Shown: piece by piece, positions 9,987-19,724 of the stretch
How positions within the stretch are numbered: position 1 is the stretch's first letter
Layout of the letters: every line of letters starts with the position of its first letter
Assembly (NCBI RefSeq): GCF_000227115.2
Contig: NC_016479.1
Location: forward strand, 1,362,686 to 1,426,685
Origin: Naumovozyma dairenensis CBS 421
Taxonomy: Eukaryota > Ascomycota > Saccharomycetes > Saccharomycetales > Saccharomycetaceae
DNA length: 64,000 nt
Direction of reading: 5' to 3'
The notes under the pieces: generated by a model
Told to the model about the DNA's origin: nothing
Seen by the model: the letters and a program-made list of their open reading frames with translations, nothing else
Databases searched by the model: none
Program-made: the position numbers and the translations under genes

Positions 9987-10847
9987 TTAGAATCCATATT
10001 GATTCATAACTTGTTCCAAATCCCAGCTTTGTCTCTTTTGTGAATCATTCATACTATTTAATTTCTCTAACTGAGTATTACTATTCGTCCTCACATTTGT
10101 GAATCTCTTTAAATCATTCATACTTCCAATTAACGTACTACTCGAACTTAAATTGGATGCAACCGACACATTTCTTTGTAAGTTATAGAATTTTTGATTG
10201 GGTTGTTGATATGAATTTGGAGATGTTGGTCTACTTGAAATTGGACTAATGTAACCATCGTTGAAAGAGGGTAGTCTCTTCTTGTTGTTATTGGTGTTAG
10301 ATAAAATCCTTCTTCTTCTTGATCTTTCTAAGTCTTCTCTAATTGGTTCCAATAACATCTCTAGATCAATTAGTAAATCATCTTCACTAACTCTTAAATC
10401 CCAATCTAATAATTGTAATAGTTGTCTTTCCATTAGATTGACATCTTCTAAAGTGAACAAACCATCAGTATATTTGACCCAATGTTTATTTAGCGGAGAT
10501 GAATCGTTATGGAATTTAGCACTTAATATGAGACATGCTAAAAAGATACGATGGATAGTAGATGGTAAACCAGTTGCATCCTTTGGTAATAGACGTTTTA
10601 ATTTATTTAAATAACAAACGGTAGTTAATAAGGTTGGTGTGTAGACATTTGTGTACCTAACCAAATTCGTTATGAATGTCATTAAAGAGGGAAGACGAGG
10701 TTGGTATTCATCATTTGGTGAACTTGGTGGAGATGGATAATTCGATGCAGGTAAGACTTTTAAAGTGGCATTTGTTAGAAACCTTATTATGTCATCAGTG
10801 ACAGGAGCTTTCATTAATATTGGCAACGCCTTACTGTAACTTGACAT
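9987..10847 (-). CDS. PCL1: G1 cyclin of the Pho85 kinase
   Basis: A 286-residue PCL-type cyclin, near the 279 residues of S. cerevisiae Pcl1 (YNL289W). Such cyclins activate the kinase Pho85 in late G1. The cyclin box spans about residues 50-155, with LPSLMTFITNLVRYTNVYTP and, further on, RIFLACLILSAKFHNDSSPL and LNLMERQLLQLLDWDLRV-like helices. The C-terminus is Ser/Asn-rich and unstructured. Its paralogue Pcl2 is also possible by sequence, but synteny with CAF40 and RFC3 supports Pcl1. The upstream region carries a cluster of SCB and MCB sites, fitting SBF/MBF control at Start. Confidence 0.94.
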   Translation of the reverse strand: MSSYSKALPILMKAPVTDDIIRFLTNATLKVLPASNYPSPPSSPNDEYQPRLPSLMTFITNLVRYTNVYTPTLLTTVCYLNKLKRLLPKDATGLPSTIHRIFLACLILSAKFHNDSSPLNKHWVKYTDGLFTLEDVNLMERQLLQLLDWDLRVSEDDLLIDLEMLLEPIREDLERSRRRRILSNTNNNKKRLPSFNDGYISPISSRPTSPNSYQQPNQKFYNLQRNVSVASNLSSSSTLIGSMNDLKRFTNVRTNSNTQLEKLNSMNDSQKRQSWDLEQVMNQYGF

Positions 10848-11843
10848 TTTGTGTTTATGATTATTTTATTGAATATATTGTTCTTGTGTGGAAATGCTAT
10901 ACTGGTTCTAATAAGTATAATATACAGGTTAAACACAGAATTTAGAAGGGACCATATACATCTCTTGAAAAACAAAAGTTGAGTATATTGTCTTATATAT
11001 ATTATATCAGAAATAAGAGGCACTCGTTTACAATAACAATTCTACAGCCTTAAAGCAATTTTCGAGTCTCTTTTCCCAACATTGAGTGGTCTTCTACATG
11101 AAATTTGCGATTGTTTCACGTACATATGTACGCACGCAGGTACTCGAGAAGTTTCAGATCACGAAAATAAATACTTTCATTCATCTTTTCGTGTTTTTCT
11201 TTGAAGCCTCGAAATTCTCTTCGACGAACAAACAAACAACAAACGCGTAAAGAAAAGATAAATCTGTCCCATCGCGAAAAAGAAAAAAAAAAAAAAAGAG
11301 CTCTCGAAAATGTCAGATCAAACTAATTTTTGGCGGCATTACCATTTCCGGGAAGAGACACCATTAAGGGCGGCGCCAATTGCGCGTTTCCCAGAAGTTA
11401 TAACATGGTTCTTCAAAGAGGCAGGACCAGACAAAATATTCTCGATGACACGTTCGTAGCGATACTCTTTAGAGCTATGGATTCGTTTTTGCCAAGACTG
11501 GCAATTTACGTACTTCGATATAATAATGCCATAATTAAGCACCTATTGTAACTCTCAATTTGAGATCTATATACAGATTCAAATCAGTATCCGGATGGTA
11601 TATTAAAGTGTATGCATACATTAAGGCTTGTTAATTAGGAAATACTCGTTAAAGTTCTCCAAAATCAACCATGGATATACTCCTTCTGCATATTAAGCCT
11701 ACGCTAGAAGCACACCAGAAAGGTTAATGGTGATTCATATTTAGTATGTTGCATATATATCATATACGTATGCTATCTTTCACTTCTCTTCCTAGTATTT
11801 ATTATTGGCTACATTATATGACTAATATTTCTTATTAGTCAAT
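10848..11843. other. Intergenic: PCL1 promoter and RFC3 3' side
   Basis: About 1 kb. It contains the SCB/MCB cluster (11160-11279), a poly-A tract (about 11280-11298), and a locally GC-richer patch (11325-11480) in which several frames stay open. A 49-codon ATG frame at 11310-11459 lies in that patch and is described under findings. Confidence 0.5.
11160..11279. promoter_or_regulatory. SCB/MCB cluster of the PCL1 promoter
   Basis: Four sites within 120 bp, 310-430 bp upstream of the PCL1 ATG: CACGAAA (11160-11166), TTTCGTG (11187-11193), ACGCGT (11243-11248) and CGCGAAA (11273-11279). These match the SBF (Swi4/Swi6) and MBF (Mbp1/Swi6) consensus sequences. PCL1 is a known SBF target in S. 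cerevisiae, so the assignment is well supported by context. Confidence 0.85.
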
Positions 11844-12860
11844 TTATTGAGCAGCTTCCAGTTCAAAACTTGTCTTTATCGCGCCGATGACAGCACTACT
11901 TTGAATCTTATCATTTCCTCCTTTTGATATAGAATATTCTATATCTCCTAATTTCGACAATAAGGATATTCTCGTAAGTTCGTTTTTCAACTCATAATCT
12001 TCGAGTAATTTTATTATTCCTTCAATTAAATCGATTAAAGCAAGACCTTTGGTACTACGTAACTTAGTCAATGTGTAATATGCTGAACTCCAATCATCTT
12101 CCAAAATTGATTTCAAAATCGTCTTCAAATCAGCAGGTCTTGGCGCACCGCAACATTCATAGATAACATCAGCATGAATTTCCTCATTAGCAGGGTCATC
12201 TAAAGTAGCTTTACTAGCTTGTAAGACATTCAGTACTCGTCTCATATCACCTTGTGATAACGTTATCAGAGCATCTTTAGCGTCATCAGATATTTTTATA
12301 TTTTCATGTATTAAGACATTAGAAATTCTCTTCTCAATGGCATCTCTTGGTAACGGTTGGAATCTAAACCTAGTACATCTACTCAACAAAGCTGGGGTCA
12401 ATTTATGTGAATAATTAGCCAATATACAAAATCTTGTATTCTTCGTATATTTCTCAATAATACGTCTCAATGCATTTTGAGCAGCATTAGTCATAGCGTC
12501 AGCTTCATCTAAAATGATTAACTTGAAACCCTTGGAGAAAATTTGCCTCGTCGAAGCAAAATCCTTAATTTGATTTCTAACAACTTCAATACCTCTATCA
12601 TCAGAAGCATTCAATTCTAAAACCATATTAGAGTAATTCTTACCAAAAATCTCACGTGCTAACGCTACGATAGTAGAGGTCTTACCTGTCCCCGGTGGAC
12701 CATAAAATAATAAATGAGGCAATTTCCCTTCTTCTAAAAATTTACGAACAGTAGTGACCACTTCCGTTTGACCATAAACATCATCTAAACTTTCTGGTCT
12801 GTATTTTTCAACCCATGGAAGATTATCATTGGTATTACCATGGTTATTGGGGACACTCAT
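11844..12860 (-). CDS. RFC3: Replication factor C subunit 3 (AAA+ clamp loader)
   Basis: A 338-residue RFC small subunit, matching the 340 residues of S. cerevisiae Rfc3 (YNL290W). RFC loads the PCNA clamp at primer-template junctions, and Rfc3 also serves in checkpoint and cohesion loader complexes. Visible motifs: RFC box II PWVEKYRPESLDDVYGQ, Walker A GPPGTGKT (54-61), Walker B DEAD (118-121), arginine-finger SRC motif (160-162), sensor 2 region GDMRRVLN. The start is ATG. It is divergent from MID1 across a long intergenic region. Subunit identity rests on sequence and on synteny with PCL1 and MID1. Confidence 0.97.
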   Translation of the reverse strand: MSVPNNHGNTNDNLPWVEKYRPESLDDVYGQTEVVTTVRKFLEEGKLPHLLFYGPPGTGKTSTIVALAREIFGKNYSNMVLELNASDDRGIEVVRNQIKDFASTRQIFSKGFKLIILDEADAMTNAAQNALRRIIEKYTKNTRFCILANYSHKLTPALLSRCTRFRFQPLPRDAIEKRISNVLIHENIKISDDAKDALITLSQGDMRRVLNVLQASKATLDDPANEEIHADVIYECCGAPRPADLKTILKSILEDDWSSAYYTLTKLRSTKGLALIDLIEGIIKLLEDYELKNELTRISLLSKLGDIEYSISKGGNDKIQSSAVIGAIKTSFELEAAQ

Positions 12861-13549
12861 AGTTGAAAAATATACCTTAGTACTTATTCTCCTTGATTAC
12901 TTAATTGTTTTGTAGATCCGTTGCTTGGCAGATTTTTGGTCTTTTAGTTTCACTTTTTTAGTATTCTATAATTTTTTCAACTTTTCGCCAGCACCAGAAA
13001 TACGTAACGTGACGGGATAAAGTGACAGAGAAATTTGTTCAAAGGAATATCTCGGAATTTCATGAAAGAAAAATGACTGGAAAGTTTGAATTTAAGTTTA
13101 AATTTGTCCATTCTATTGTGAATCAAACAAAAATTACAATTAGATCAATAGGTTTTCTTCAAAAATTTAGGAAGGAAAACTTTCTATGGAGGAAATTGTT
13201 AAATTTTTGATGGGCTTTATTTTTGAATCATACTGGAGAAAATTCTTTTAACACTAACATATGTTATTCTTTCTAATTCACTAGCCAGGATTTTACTGAA
13301 AGTTTATCTGAGAATTATATCGATAATGTGTGAGTGAATATATGTAGCCCAAATCAACCCCTTGGACCGCGGTGTGGATTATATAAGTGGACATTGTAAT
13401 AAGATAGAAGATAGAAAGACTCTCCTTGAATATGTACATAAAGGAAAGATAAAAGGACCAACATATAATAGATATAGCGAATTAACCACATACGCTAGTA
13501 AATAACGATTACATAATTAATACACAACATCAACATCAACAACTACATT
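12861..13549. other. Intergenic: RFC3 promoter and promoter of a short ORF
   Basis: AT-rich sequence. A 62-codon plus-strand frame at 13022-13210 matches nothing. Its right half carries a STRE-like CCCCT and a TATA box ahead of the short ORF at 13550. Confidence 0.5.
13358..13387 (+). promoter_or_regulatory. STRE-like site plus TATA box
   Basis: CCCCT (13358-13362), the core of the Msn2/4 stress element, stands 18 bp before TATATAAG (13380-13387). The TATA box is 163 bp upstream of the ATG of the 26-codon ORF. The arrangement is that of an inducible yeast promoter; function is inferred. Confidence 0.5.
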
Positions 13550-13630
13550 ATGAACAACAACAACAATACTCAAGACAGCTCTGATAACCCTCAGGTAAAA
13601 GAACAAATAGATCCCCATGGCTCTAGCTAA
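13550..13630 (+). CDS. Candidate 26-residue small protein
   Basis: A short ATG frame encoding a polar, Asn-rich peptide beginning MNNNNNTQDSSD and ending KEQIDPHGSS. It has no membrane segment and no motif I recognise. Support is contextual: it lies in the RFC3-MID1 intergenic space, 163 bp after a canonical TATA box with a STRE-like site, and its 5' leader is rich in A/C (ACATCAACATCAACAAC), as in many highly expressed yeast mRNAs. It could be a real small gene, the leader ORF of a non-coding transcript, or chance. Confidence 0.35.
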   Translation: MNNNNNTQDSSDNPQVKEQIDPHGSS

Positions 13631-14434
13631 ACCAGAACAAACAAAAAAACAAACTATAGAAATTTTATCATTTTTTATTTATATTTAATGCCCAAATATT
13701 AAGTTATTATCCACTTTTTCTATGAATTTCCAATTATAGAGCTTCCAATCCTAAAATAAATAAAGAAAGTTATAAATATCTAAATATTAACCTGGACATT
13801 CTGGTAGATATAATTTACTTCCTATGAGTGTTCAGAGTATAAAATATATGTTAGGTTCAGGCAATTATCCGATACAAAAAGTGGAGAGAATAATAAGGTG
13901 ATTGCCTAAAGGTTCTAAGATCACTAACGTTCTCTGAAGTAGAAAGTTATCTATCATTAATTATAGTGGTTCTTCAAAAGATTGTCAAGCTCGATATGTC
14001 TCATGTGCACGTGATACACGTTGTTATGATCCTTGCTATACTTGGTCAGGTTCAACTAGTAAGCAAATAATACTATCCCATCTTTAAGTATATAAACCCA
14101 GGTATGTTTTTAAAACAACTATTACACAATCATTCAGTATACTTTTCCTGTATTTTTACTCGATTTCAAATAGTTTACCTTGATATAAGTGAACAATTTA
14201 TCGGATACCTCTATATGAAAGAAGCCAAATCTTATAGTTAGTCCAGTTTGTTCGTCGCGCCTTATAACGTTTTCACTTAATTAGCTTACAAAAAGTACCT
14301 TATTTAAAATCTACTTAAATTGTTTCAAAAGCTATCTCATCTCGATAAATTCCAAACCACCAAGCACGCTGTATAGAAGGATCCTGTGGAAACATTTCAT
14401 GTCATTCAATAGATATTATACTGAGCGCTAGATT
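13631..14434. other. Intergenic upstream of MID1
   Basis: About 0.8 kb of AT-rich sequence. TATATAAA at 14089-14096 lies about 340 bp before the MID1 ATG, rather far for its promoter, and a 45-codon frame follows it near 14105; I do not accept that frame without conservation. Nothing else stands out. Confidence 0.45.
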
Positions 14435-16072
14435 ATGTGGCATCCTTCTTTATTATGTCTACTTATTGTTTGGTTCCAAATCGTTCGTGCAACAGATCGA
14501 AATTTACTAGTTAACACAAAGGACACTTCATTATTCGAATTCTACCAGGATTCTTTTCGTATGAATGCTGAACCATTTTCTACGCAGAAGGATAGTTCTA
14601 TCATTAACTCAGATAACATATATGAATGGACACCAGTAGTATCCAACATTACTGTTGGTGAACAAAACTCTTTCGTCTTCAACATCGATCCTGAATCAAC
14701 CGGTTCTGGATTTGCGCCAACCTATGAAATCTTAATGTTCCTGAGTGGTAATTTATGTAGTACACCTAATAATACTGATGGTATTGAACTGAGAGTGCAT
14801 TATTCCTTTGATGAAAACCTAATGACCAATACATCCAATGGCCAATATGAAGCTTTCAAAGATGGGTTCATGGAAGCTCTAGCTATTAGCCCTATCCAAA
14901 CATCAGCTTCAAATACTACTTCCAAGTATCAAAACTTATATGTTGTTGTACAACTGTTTAACAGTACAACAAACGAACCATTAACAGATGAATTTTTAGA
15001 TCCGTCACAAAAAGACGTGTGGGATTATAGATTAAGTATTTCCGAAAACGATTTAGTGTTCCAATGGGATGTACGGTCATGGTTAGATGTATTAGATACG
15101 GATCATAATTCTGCACTATTGACAACAGGAAATGTCACCGCTGATGCTCAAGTATTCTATAATTATTCTACGTACGATACTTCATTATATGATCTTTACG
15201 TTTATTCCTATGAAGACTCCCTCAAGTTTGAGGATGGATTGAGTTTATCCTTGTGTGCTATCAAAAATGGACCTTACTTGGTTTCATCTGTAGATTCTGG
15301 CAGAGTTAGTTCCTCATTAGAGGAAGAAGGACTGGTCATTCAAAAATCTATTAGGGAAGGTGGTGGTAACGGTGTGAGCGAATATTTCTACATAACAGGG
15401 TTGAATAGTTCTACTACATATGCGGCTATATTAACTAAAAAGATCGGTAAAAGTGGTAACCTTTCAGATGTTGGAGGTGTACTCTTTGCTAAGCAATATT
15501 TTACAACAAGAGATACCAATACTTGCTCTTTAATTTATGATTTACATTTTTGTGATGGTGTGGCATATTCAGTCCCAACATCTTCGTTTGCATATGATAA
15601 TAAAACTTTGATAGCTGAAACATACGATAATATAGCAGAAGCCCTTTTCGCCAATTTTAGTAAAGCTTTACAGCTAATTCCATGCGATGCAGAAAGTGAC
15701 GCTAGGTATTCACCTCTTCGGACATGTGATGATTGTTCCAAATCATACGGTGATTGGGTTTGTGCCGTTTCTATTCCAAGATGTACGACAACATCATCGA
15801 CGTACTATATGTCTAGAAATAAAACTAAAAATCGAAATAAATATATTGATATTTATGTTCAACCAGTTAGTGACTATTATGAAATTTTGCCATGCATAGA
15901 TATGTGTCATGCTATAGTAAGAGATTGCCCAAGCGATTTTGGATTTGCCTGCCCGAATCCGCAGTATACGAACGAATTGCTATATTACAGCTATAATTAT
16001 TACAAGAAAGGTGCGACATTAGACACATGTAATTTTATTGGTAATGTTTCAAATTTGGTTCAAGTAGAGTAG
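14435..16072 (+). CDS. MID1: Stretch-activated calcium channel component Mid1
   Basis: A 545-residue secretory-pathway protein, near the 548 residues of S. cerevisiae Mid1 (YNL291C). Mid1 is the regulatory subunit of the plasma-membrane high-affinity Ca2+ influx system with Cch1 and is needed for survival in mating pheromone. Residues 1-19 form a signal peptide (WHPSLLCLLIVWFQIVRA). Many N-glycosylation sequons follow. The C-terminal third (about 365-545) is Cys-rich with the family pattern around CDDCSKSYGDWVCAVSIPRC and CIDMCHAIVRDCP. The start is ATG. Its 3' end is convergent with PUS4, only 54 bp away. Confidence 0.96.
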   Translation: MWHPSLLCLLIVWFQIVRATDRNLLVNTKDTSLFEFYQDSFRMNAEPFSTQKDSSIINSDNIYEWTPVVSNITVGEQNSFVFNIDPESTGSGFAPTYEILMFLSGNLCSTPNNTDGIELRVHYSFDENLMTNTSNGQYEAFKDGFMEALAISPIQTSASNTTSKYQNLYVVVQLFNSTTNEPLTDEFLDPSQKDVWDYRLSISENDLVFQWDVRSWLDVLDTDHNSALLTTGNVTADAQVFYNYSTYDTSLYDLYVYSYEDSLKFEDGLSLSLCAIKNGPYLVSSVDSGRVSSSLEEEGLVIQKSIREGGGNGVSEYFYITGLNSSTTYAAILTKKIGKSGNLSDVGGVLFAKQYFTTRDTNTCSLIYDLHFCDGVAYSVPTSSFAYDNKTLIAETYDNIAEALFANFSKALQLIPCDAESDARYSPLRTCDDCSKSYGDWVCAVSIPRCTTTSSTYYMSRNKTKNRNKYIDIYVQPVSDYYEILPCIDMCHAIVRDCPSDFGFACPNPQYTNELLYYSYNYYKKGATLDTCNFIGNVSNLVQVE

Positions 16073-16126
16073 TTAATATAGAAACATATGTTATAGATTT
16101 TTTTGTTTTGTTTTATATACAGACTT

Positions 16127-17434
16127 TTATTGGTTGACGCCTTCTTTTTCTTTTTCTTCTTCTTCAACTTCCTCTAGACTTCGTTTCACAGATTTCGGTT
16201 CTTCAGTAGTAGTAACAACAGACGCGAGTTTGTCAATGGCACCTTCAACTTCTTGCTTTTGTTCTTTTTCAATTTGCTCTTTATGTTTTTCTGCAAGGTC
16301 AAGAGCCGAATCGTGTTCCTTTTGAATCTTTTCGAATTCTTGTGGGATATTTGTTTCAGCACCCTTTTCCAAAACTGTTCGTAAAACTTCACTCCATACA
16401 GCTTCATCTCTCTCAGTAAAGTCTTCCATTTTGAATACGTTATTGCTCATTAAGGACCAATCTTGTTGCTGTATACGAATCAATTTTACCATATAACTAG
16501 AACTTCTCATAGCTTTCCCAATATCACTAATTAATGAACGAATATAAGTACCGCTGGAAACTTTGGCACTAAAATGCAATAGTGGAGCACGGTAATTGTC
16601 TTTCTGCTCTTCTATTTCTTTTCTTTCTTCATCTGATAACGGGAAAGCACCTCCAACATTTGCATCTTCATTCTCGAGACCTGATTTTGTACAGTATTCT
16701 TTTGAAAAGTATAGTTTATCATTTAATAAGTTAGCGTTTAAATTCTTTACAGTATCAAGAGAATCTTCCGTTACTGGTCTCAACAAAGAATATCTATGAT
16801 CTCTGGTTAATGAATCCGGGAAAATTTCCAAATCATAAACTGTCACTTGTCTTGGCTCAATTGCTCTTGGCAATGGTTTCCCTTCTCTTGCATATTCATG
16901 TAATGGTTTACCATTCATCTTTAATGCTGCATAAATAGGCGGAGTTTGCTTTAAAGAGCCAACAAATTTGTCTTTAATGGTTTCTAAATCTTCCATGGTT
17001 AAATGCTTTGTAGAGTTTTGGGATAATATTTCCCCTTCTACATCTCCAGAAGTAGTAGATACACCAAATAATGCTTCACTTTCATACACTTTAACTGTCC
17101 CCGATAAATAATTTGCTAATTTCTTAGTACCAGTACCAATACCAATGATAAGAACACCGGACGCAAGGGGATCTAACGTCCCACCATGGCCCATTTTAAC
17201 TTTAGAAACTTTTCTAAGCTTCCTTTTACTAGCAACTTTCCCTGTCTCCTTTTCATATTGTTTCTTTCTTTCCGCAGTAAGCCTAGCAATTTCCTTCGAG
17301 AATATTTGACTATCTGTTAAAACATGTTGTAATTTTAACATAAACTGGTTTGATGAGATCCCAGTCGGTTTTTCAATTGCAAAAATACCATTCATTATTA
17401 CCGGGGTTTTAATCTTTCGGAGTAGATGGCTCAT
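16127..17434 (-). CDS. PUS4: tRNA pseudouridine-55 synthase (TruB family)
   Basis: A 435-residue TruB-type enzyme (S. cerevisiae Pus4, YNL292W, 403 residues) that makes pseudouridine 55 in the T-loop of cytoplasmic and mitochondrial tRNAs. The TruB motif KMGHGGTLDPLASGVL is at about 80-94, with the catalytic Asp at 88. Other conserved stretches are LKQTPPIYAALKMNGKPLHE and VSSGTYIRSLISDIGKAMRS. The C-terminus is a charged tail. The S. cerevisiae protein begins at the position of Met14 here (genomic 17395), so the true start may be 17395; the extra 13 residues (MSHLLRKIKTPVI) are basic and could add mitochondrial targeting. Confidence 0.95.
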   Translation of the reverse strand: MSHLLRKIKTPVIMNGIFAIEKPTGISSNQFMLKLQHVLTDSQIFSKEIARLTAERKKQYEKETGKVASKRKLRKVSKVKMGHGGTLDPLASGVLIIGIGTGTKKLANYLSGTVKVYESEALFGVSTTSGDVEGEILSQNSTKHLTMEDLETIKDKFVGSLKQTPPIYAALKMNGKPLHEYAREGKPLPRAIEPRQVTVYDLEIFPDSLTRDHRYSLLRPVTEDSLDTVKNLNANLLNDKLYFSKEYCTKSGLENEDANVGGAFPLSDEERKEIEEQKDNYRAPLLHFSAKVSSGTYIRSLISDIGKAMRSSSYMVKLIRIQQQDWSLMSNNVFKMEDFTERDEAVWSEVLRTVLEKGAETNIPQEFEKIQKEHDSALDLAEKHKEQIEKEQKQEVEGAIDKLASVVTTTEEPKSVKRSLEEVEEEEKEKEGVNQ

Positions 17435-17795
17435 CTATAAAAATCTGGCCAGTGTTTGATTGATGGTATGTGCTTCTGATGGACTTTTTTTGGATTCATC
17501 TGTATAATTTTTCAACATGTTTATAGAAATCTCTAAAATTTTGCTGCGGATTTTCTCTGGACAACGAGAAAATGCGATTAATAACTGATGAGCTGACAGA
17601 TTTGTTTTATAAATCGATTTGTTATGTTCTTCCTTCTTCTATAATGAATGAAACAGGAAAAGTTTCGAATCTAGATCGTTAAGAAATAGTTCCCTATCTC
17701 TCTATCTACAACGTTTTAGGTAAAAAAACAAAGAAGGTTTGTCTATGTATATAATAAGAAATCTGAATATATATCACTATTAAAATTATTGAAAA
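17435..17795. other. Intergenic: PUS4 promoter and MSB3 3' side
   Basis: A 361-bp AT-rich stretch between two genes on the same strand. I see no gene or distinctive site. Confidence 0.5.
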
Positions 17796-19724
17796 TCATT
17801 CATCTCCATCTATCTTTTTCTTCATTTGTCTAACTTTCTCTTTCAGACTATTATTCCAATGGACACCAGTGAGGTTCCTCTTAAATCCATATACTTCAGA
17901 TGATAACGCTCCATTAATTATATCGTCCGCATCTTGTGTCTTATCTAAATTTTCTTTATTAACCAATGTGGCTGACGATTCTTCGCTAGTTTTATCATCA
18001 TTTCCAATTAACTCCACGTAACGTTTATATTTGTTTCTTTGGGTGGTGACATATTTCCTACATCTATCGATCTCCTCTTGATCTAATCTGTTGAATGAGA
18101 ATTTCTTCTTGAAGATTATTTTATCAAATATATCGTTAGGATTTAACAGTTTTTTAGGAAAAGTCTGAATAACTTGGAAAATTTCCATGTCGTTCTCATC
18201 TTGATGCATCTTATTATTGAGTAAGTCACCAGAACTGTTATGATTACTACCTGTGATACTGTATGGCAATCGGCTGCTAGAATGGTATCTCTTTTTCGTA
18301 TGTTTCAAAAGATCATGTTCGCTTAGTTTTAAAATTGATAAAGAAGCTTTAAATAAAAAATGGGATTCCTCATAAAACATACAATCCCATATTCTCAATG
18401 TAGTTTCAATGGGGAGTACTCCAATAAAACAACTCATAAACCAACTTGCTGTGCAAAGGGTGATTGGCGGCAGTTTATATAGAAAATTATTCTTCATCAT
18501 ACTGCTCTGTGTTTTATGCGGGACAGATGACATCGTTCTTCTATTTGATTCTGTATCGACAGTTGTATCCGAATGATTGGGATAAATGTAAGTCCAAATT
18601 TCAGGTAAATATTCTTTCACACAAAGCATTAAAACTCCTTGGTCAATATTTACACCTTCCAAGTTAATATCATGTACTCCGGGAAGATATCTAGATGTGA
18701 TGATAACAAGCATCCAGAAAGCTCTTTCTTCATCCAAAAATAATAGTAGAAGACCAGCAATAAAATTCATAGATTGACAATAACCTATCTTGGGATTATA
18801 TAATGAGAATGAAACCAATACTCGACGTAACGATTTTATCATGGGGGGTTCCCCATTTTGGAATACCTCTTTTTGAAAATGAATATTATCAGGGAAAGTT
18901 CTATTTAAATCACGTTCAATAATATCTAAATCTGGATACGTCTTATCGTTTTTATTTTGACTTGTCATTTTATCAACCTTTACCAATAATTTATCATATA
19001 GCCCTTTATGTTTATTTAGTTTTTCTTGACCTCTTGCAAAATACCACCAAGCATTACCTCTCCATTCGGCAGGGATACCTTTCCTTACGTACCTCTTCAA
19101 TTTTTCACTTTTTGGAGGGAATCGTATAGGTGAATCATCAACAATAGGTAAACCACTTTTTTCCAACAATAGTTGCCATTTATGTTTACGACGGATACAA
19201 TATTTCGAATAATCTAACCACCATCTATCATAATCACTTTCTGAAATAGAGTTATTTTGTTTCTTAAATCCATATCTATCATTATGTTGAGCGTCCTGTT
19301 GAACATTTTTACCAGTACCAGTACCATTAGGCTTATCAATACTATTATTAATAGAAGTAGTATTGAATATATTTTCACTTTGTGTACTGCTTCTCAAATC
19401 GTCAGCATCGTTTCCATCATCATTCCCGCTCCCCAAATTAATTGCCCTAGATGATACAATGTCATCAATATCATTATCATCATCACCATACATATCGATA
19501 ACACTCAATGTTCCATCTTCCTCATTTATGGATGTGCCTTGTCCACCAGTTGCATTACCGACTGTTGGATCACTCATATTATACTCAGTGTATACTTTAG
19601 CATGCAAATTGGGGACAGAAGGTGATCTCAAAGAATATTTAGGACCAAATCCCTTTGCCGCCAGGGGACCATCTATCTTGTGATCGACCAACATTTTTTT
19701 TATAGTTGTTTCGTCTTTACTCAT
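17796..19724 (-). CDS. MSB3: Rab GTPase-activating protein (TBC domain)
   Basis: A 642-residue TBC-domain RabGAP, near the 633 residues of S. cerevisiae Msb3/Gyp3 (YNL293W), which acts on Sec4, Vps21 and Ypt7 and affects polarised growth. The TBC domain lies at about 215-460, starting RKGIPAEWRGNAWWYFARGQ. The arginine finger is in RDLNRTFPDN and the glutamine finger in IGYCQSMNFIAGLL. The N-terminal 140 residues are disordered and acidic (Asp/Asn-rich). Its paralogue Msb4 is about 490 residues, so both length and synteny favour Msb3. It is divergent from RIM21. Confidence 0.94.
   Translation of the reverse strand: MSKDETTIKKMLVDHKIDGPLAAKGFGPKYSLRSPSVPNLHAKVYTEYNMSDPTVGNATGGQGTSINEEDGTLSVIDMYGDDDNDIDDIVSSRAINLGSGNDDGNDADDLRSSTQSENIFNTTSINNSIDKPNGTGTGKNVQQDAQHNDRYGFKKQNNSISESDYDRWWLDYSKYCIRRKHKWQLLLEKSGLPIVDDSPIRFPPKSEKLKRYVRKGIPAEWRGNAWWYFARGQEKLNKHKGLYDKLLVKVDKMTSQNKNDKTYPDLDIIERDLNRTFPDNIHFQKEVFQNGEPPMIKSLRRVLVSFSLYNPKIGYCQSMNFIAGLLLLFLDEERAFWMLVIITSRYLPGVHDINLEGVNIDQGVLMLCVKEYLPEIWTYIYPNHSDTTVDTESNRRTMSSVPHKTQSSMMKNNFLYKLPPITLCTASWFMSCFIGVLPIETTLRIWDCMFYEESHFLFKASLSILKLSEHDLLKHTKKRYHSSSRLPYSITGSNHNSSGDLLNNKMHQDENDMEIFQVIQTFPKKLLNPNDIFDKIIFKKKFSFNRLDQEEIDRCRKYVTTQRNKYKRYVELIGNDDKTSEESSATLVNKENLDKTQDADDIINGALSSEVYGFKRNLTGVHWNNSLKEKVRQMKKKIDGDE

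Noticed and set aside
9714..10043. 109-codon frame before the PCL1 3' end
   Set aside because: Starts with TTG, reads through a TG microsatellite and overlaps PCL1.
13677..13687. Exact 11-bp ARS consensus ATTTATATTTA (also at 56698-56708)
   Set aside because: Such matches are frequent in AT-rich yeast DNA, and origin rules differ between species; no evidence of origin function.
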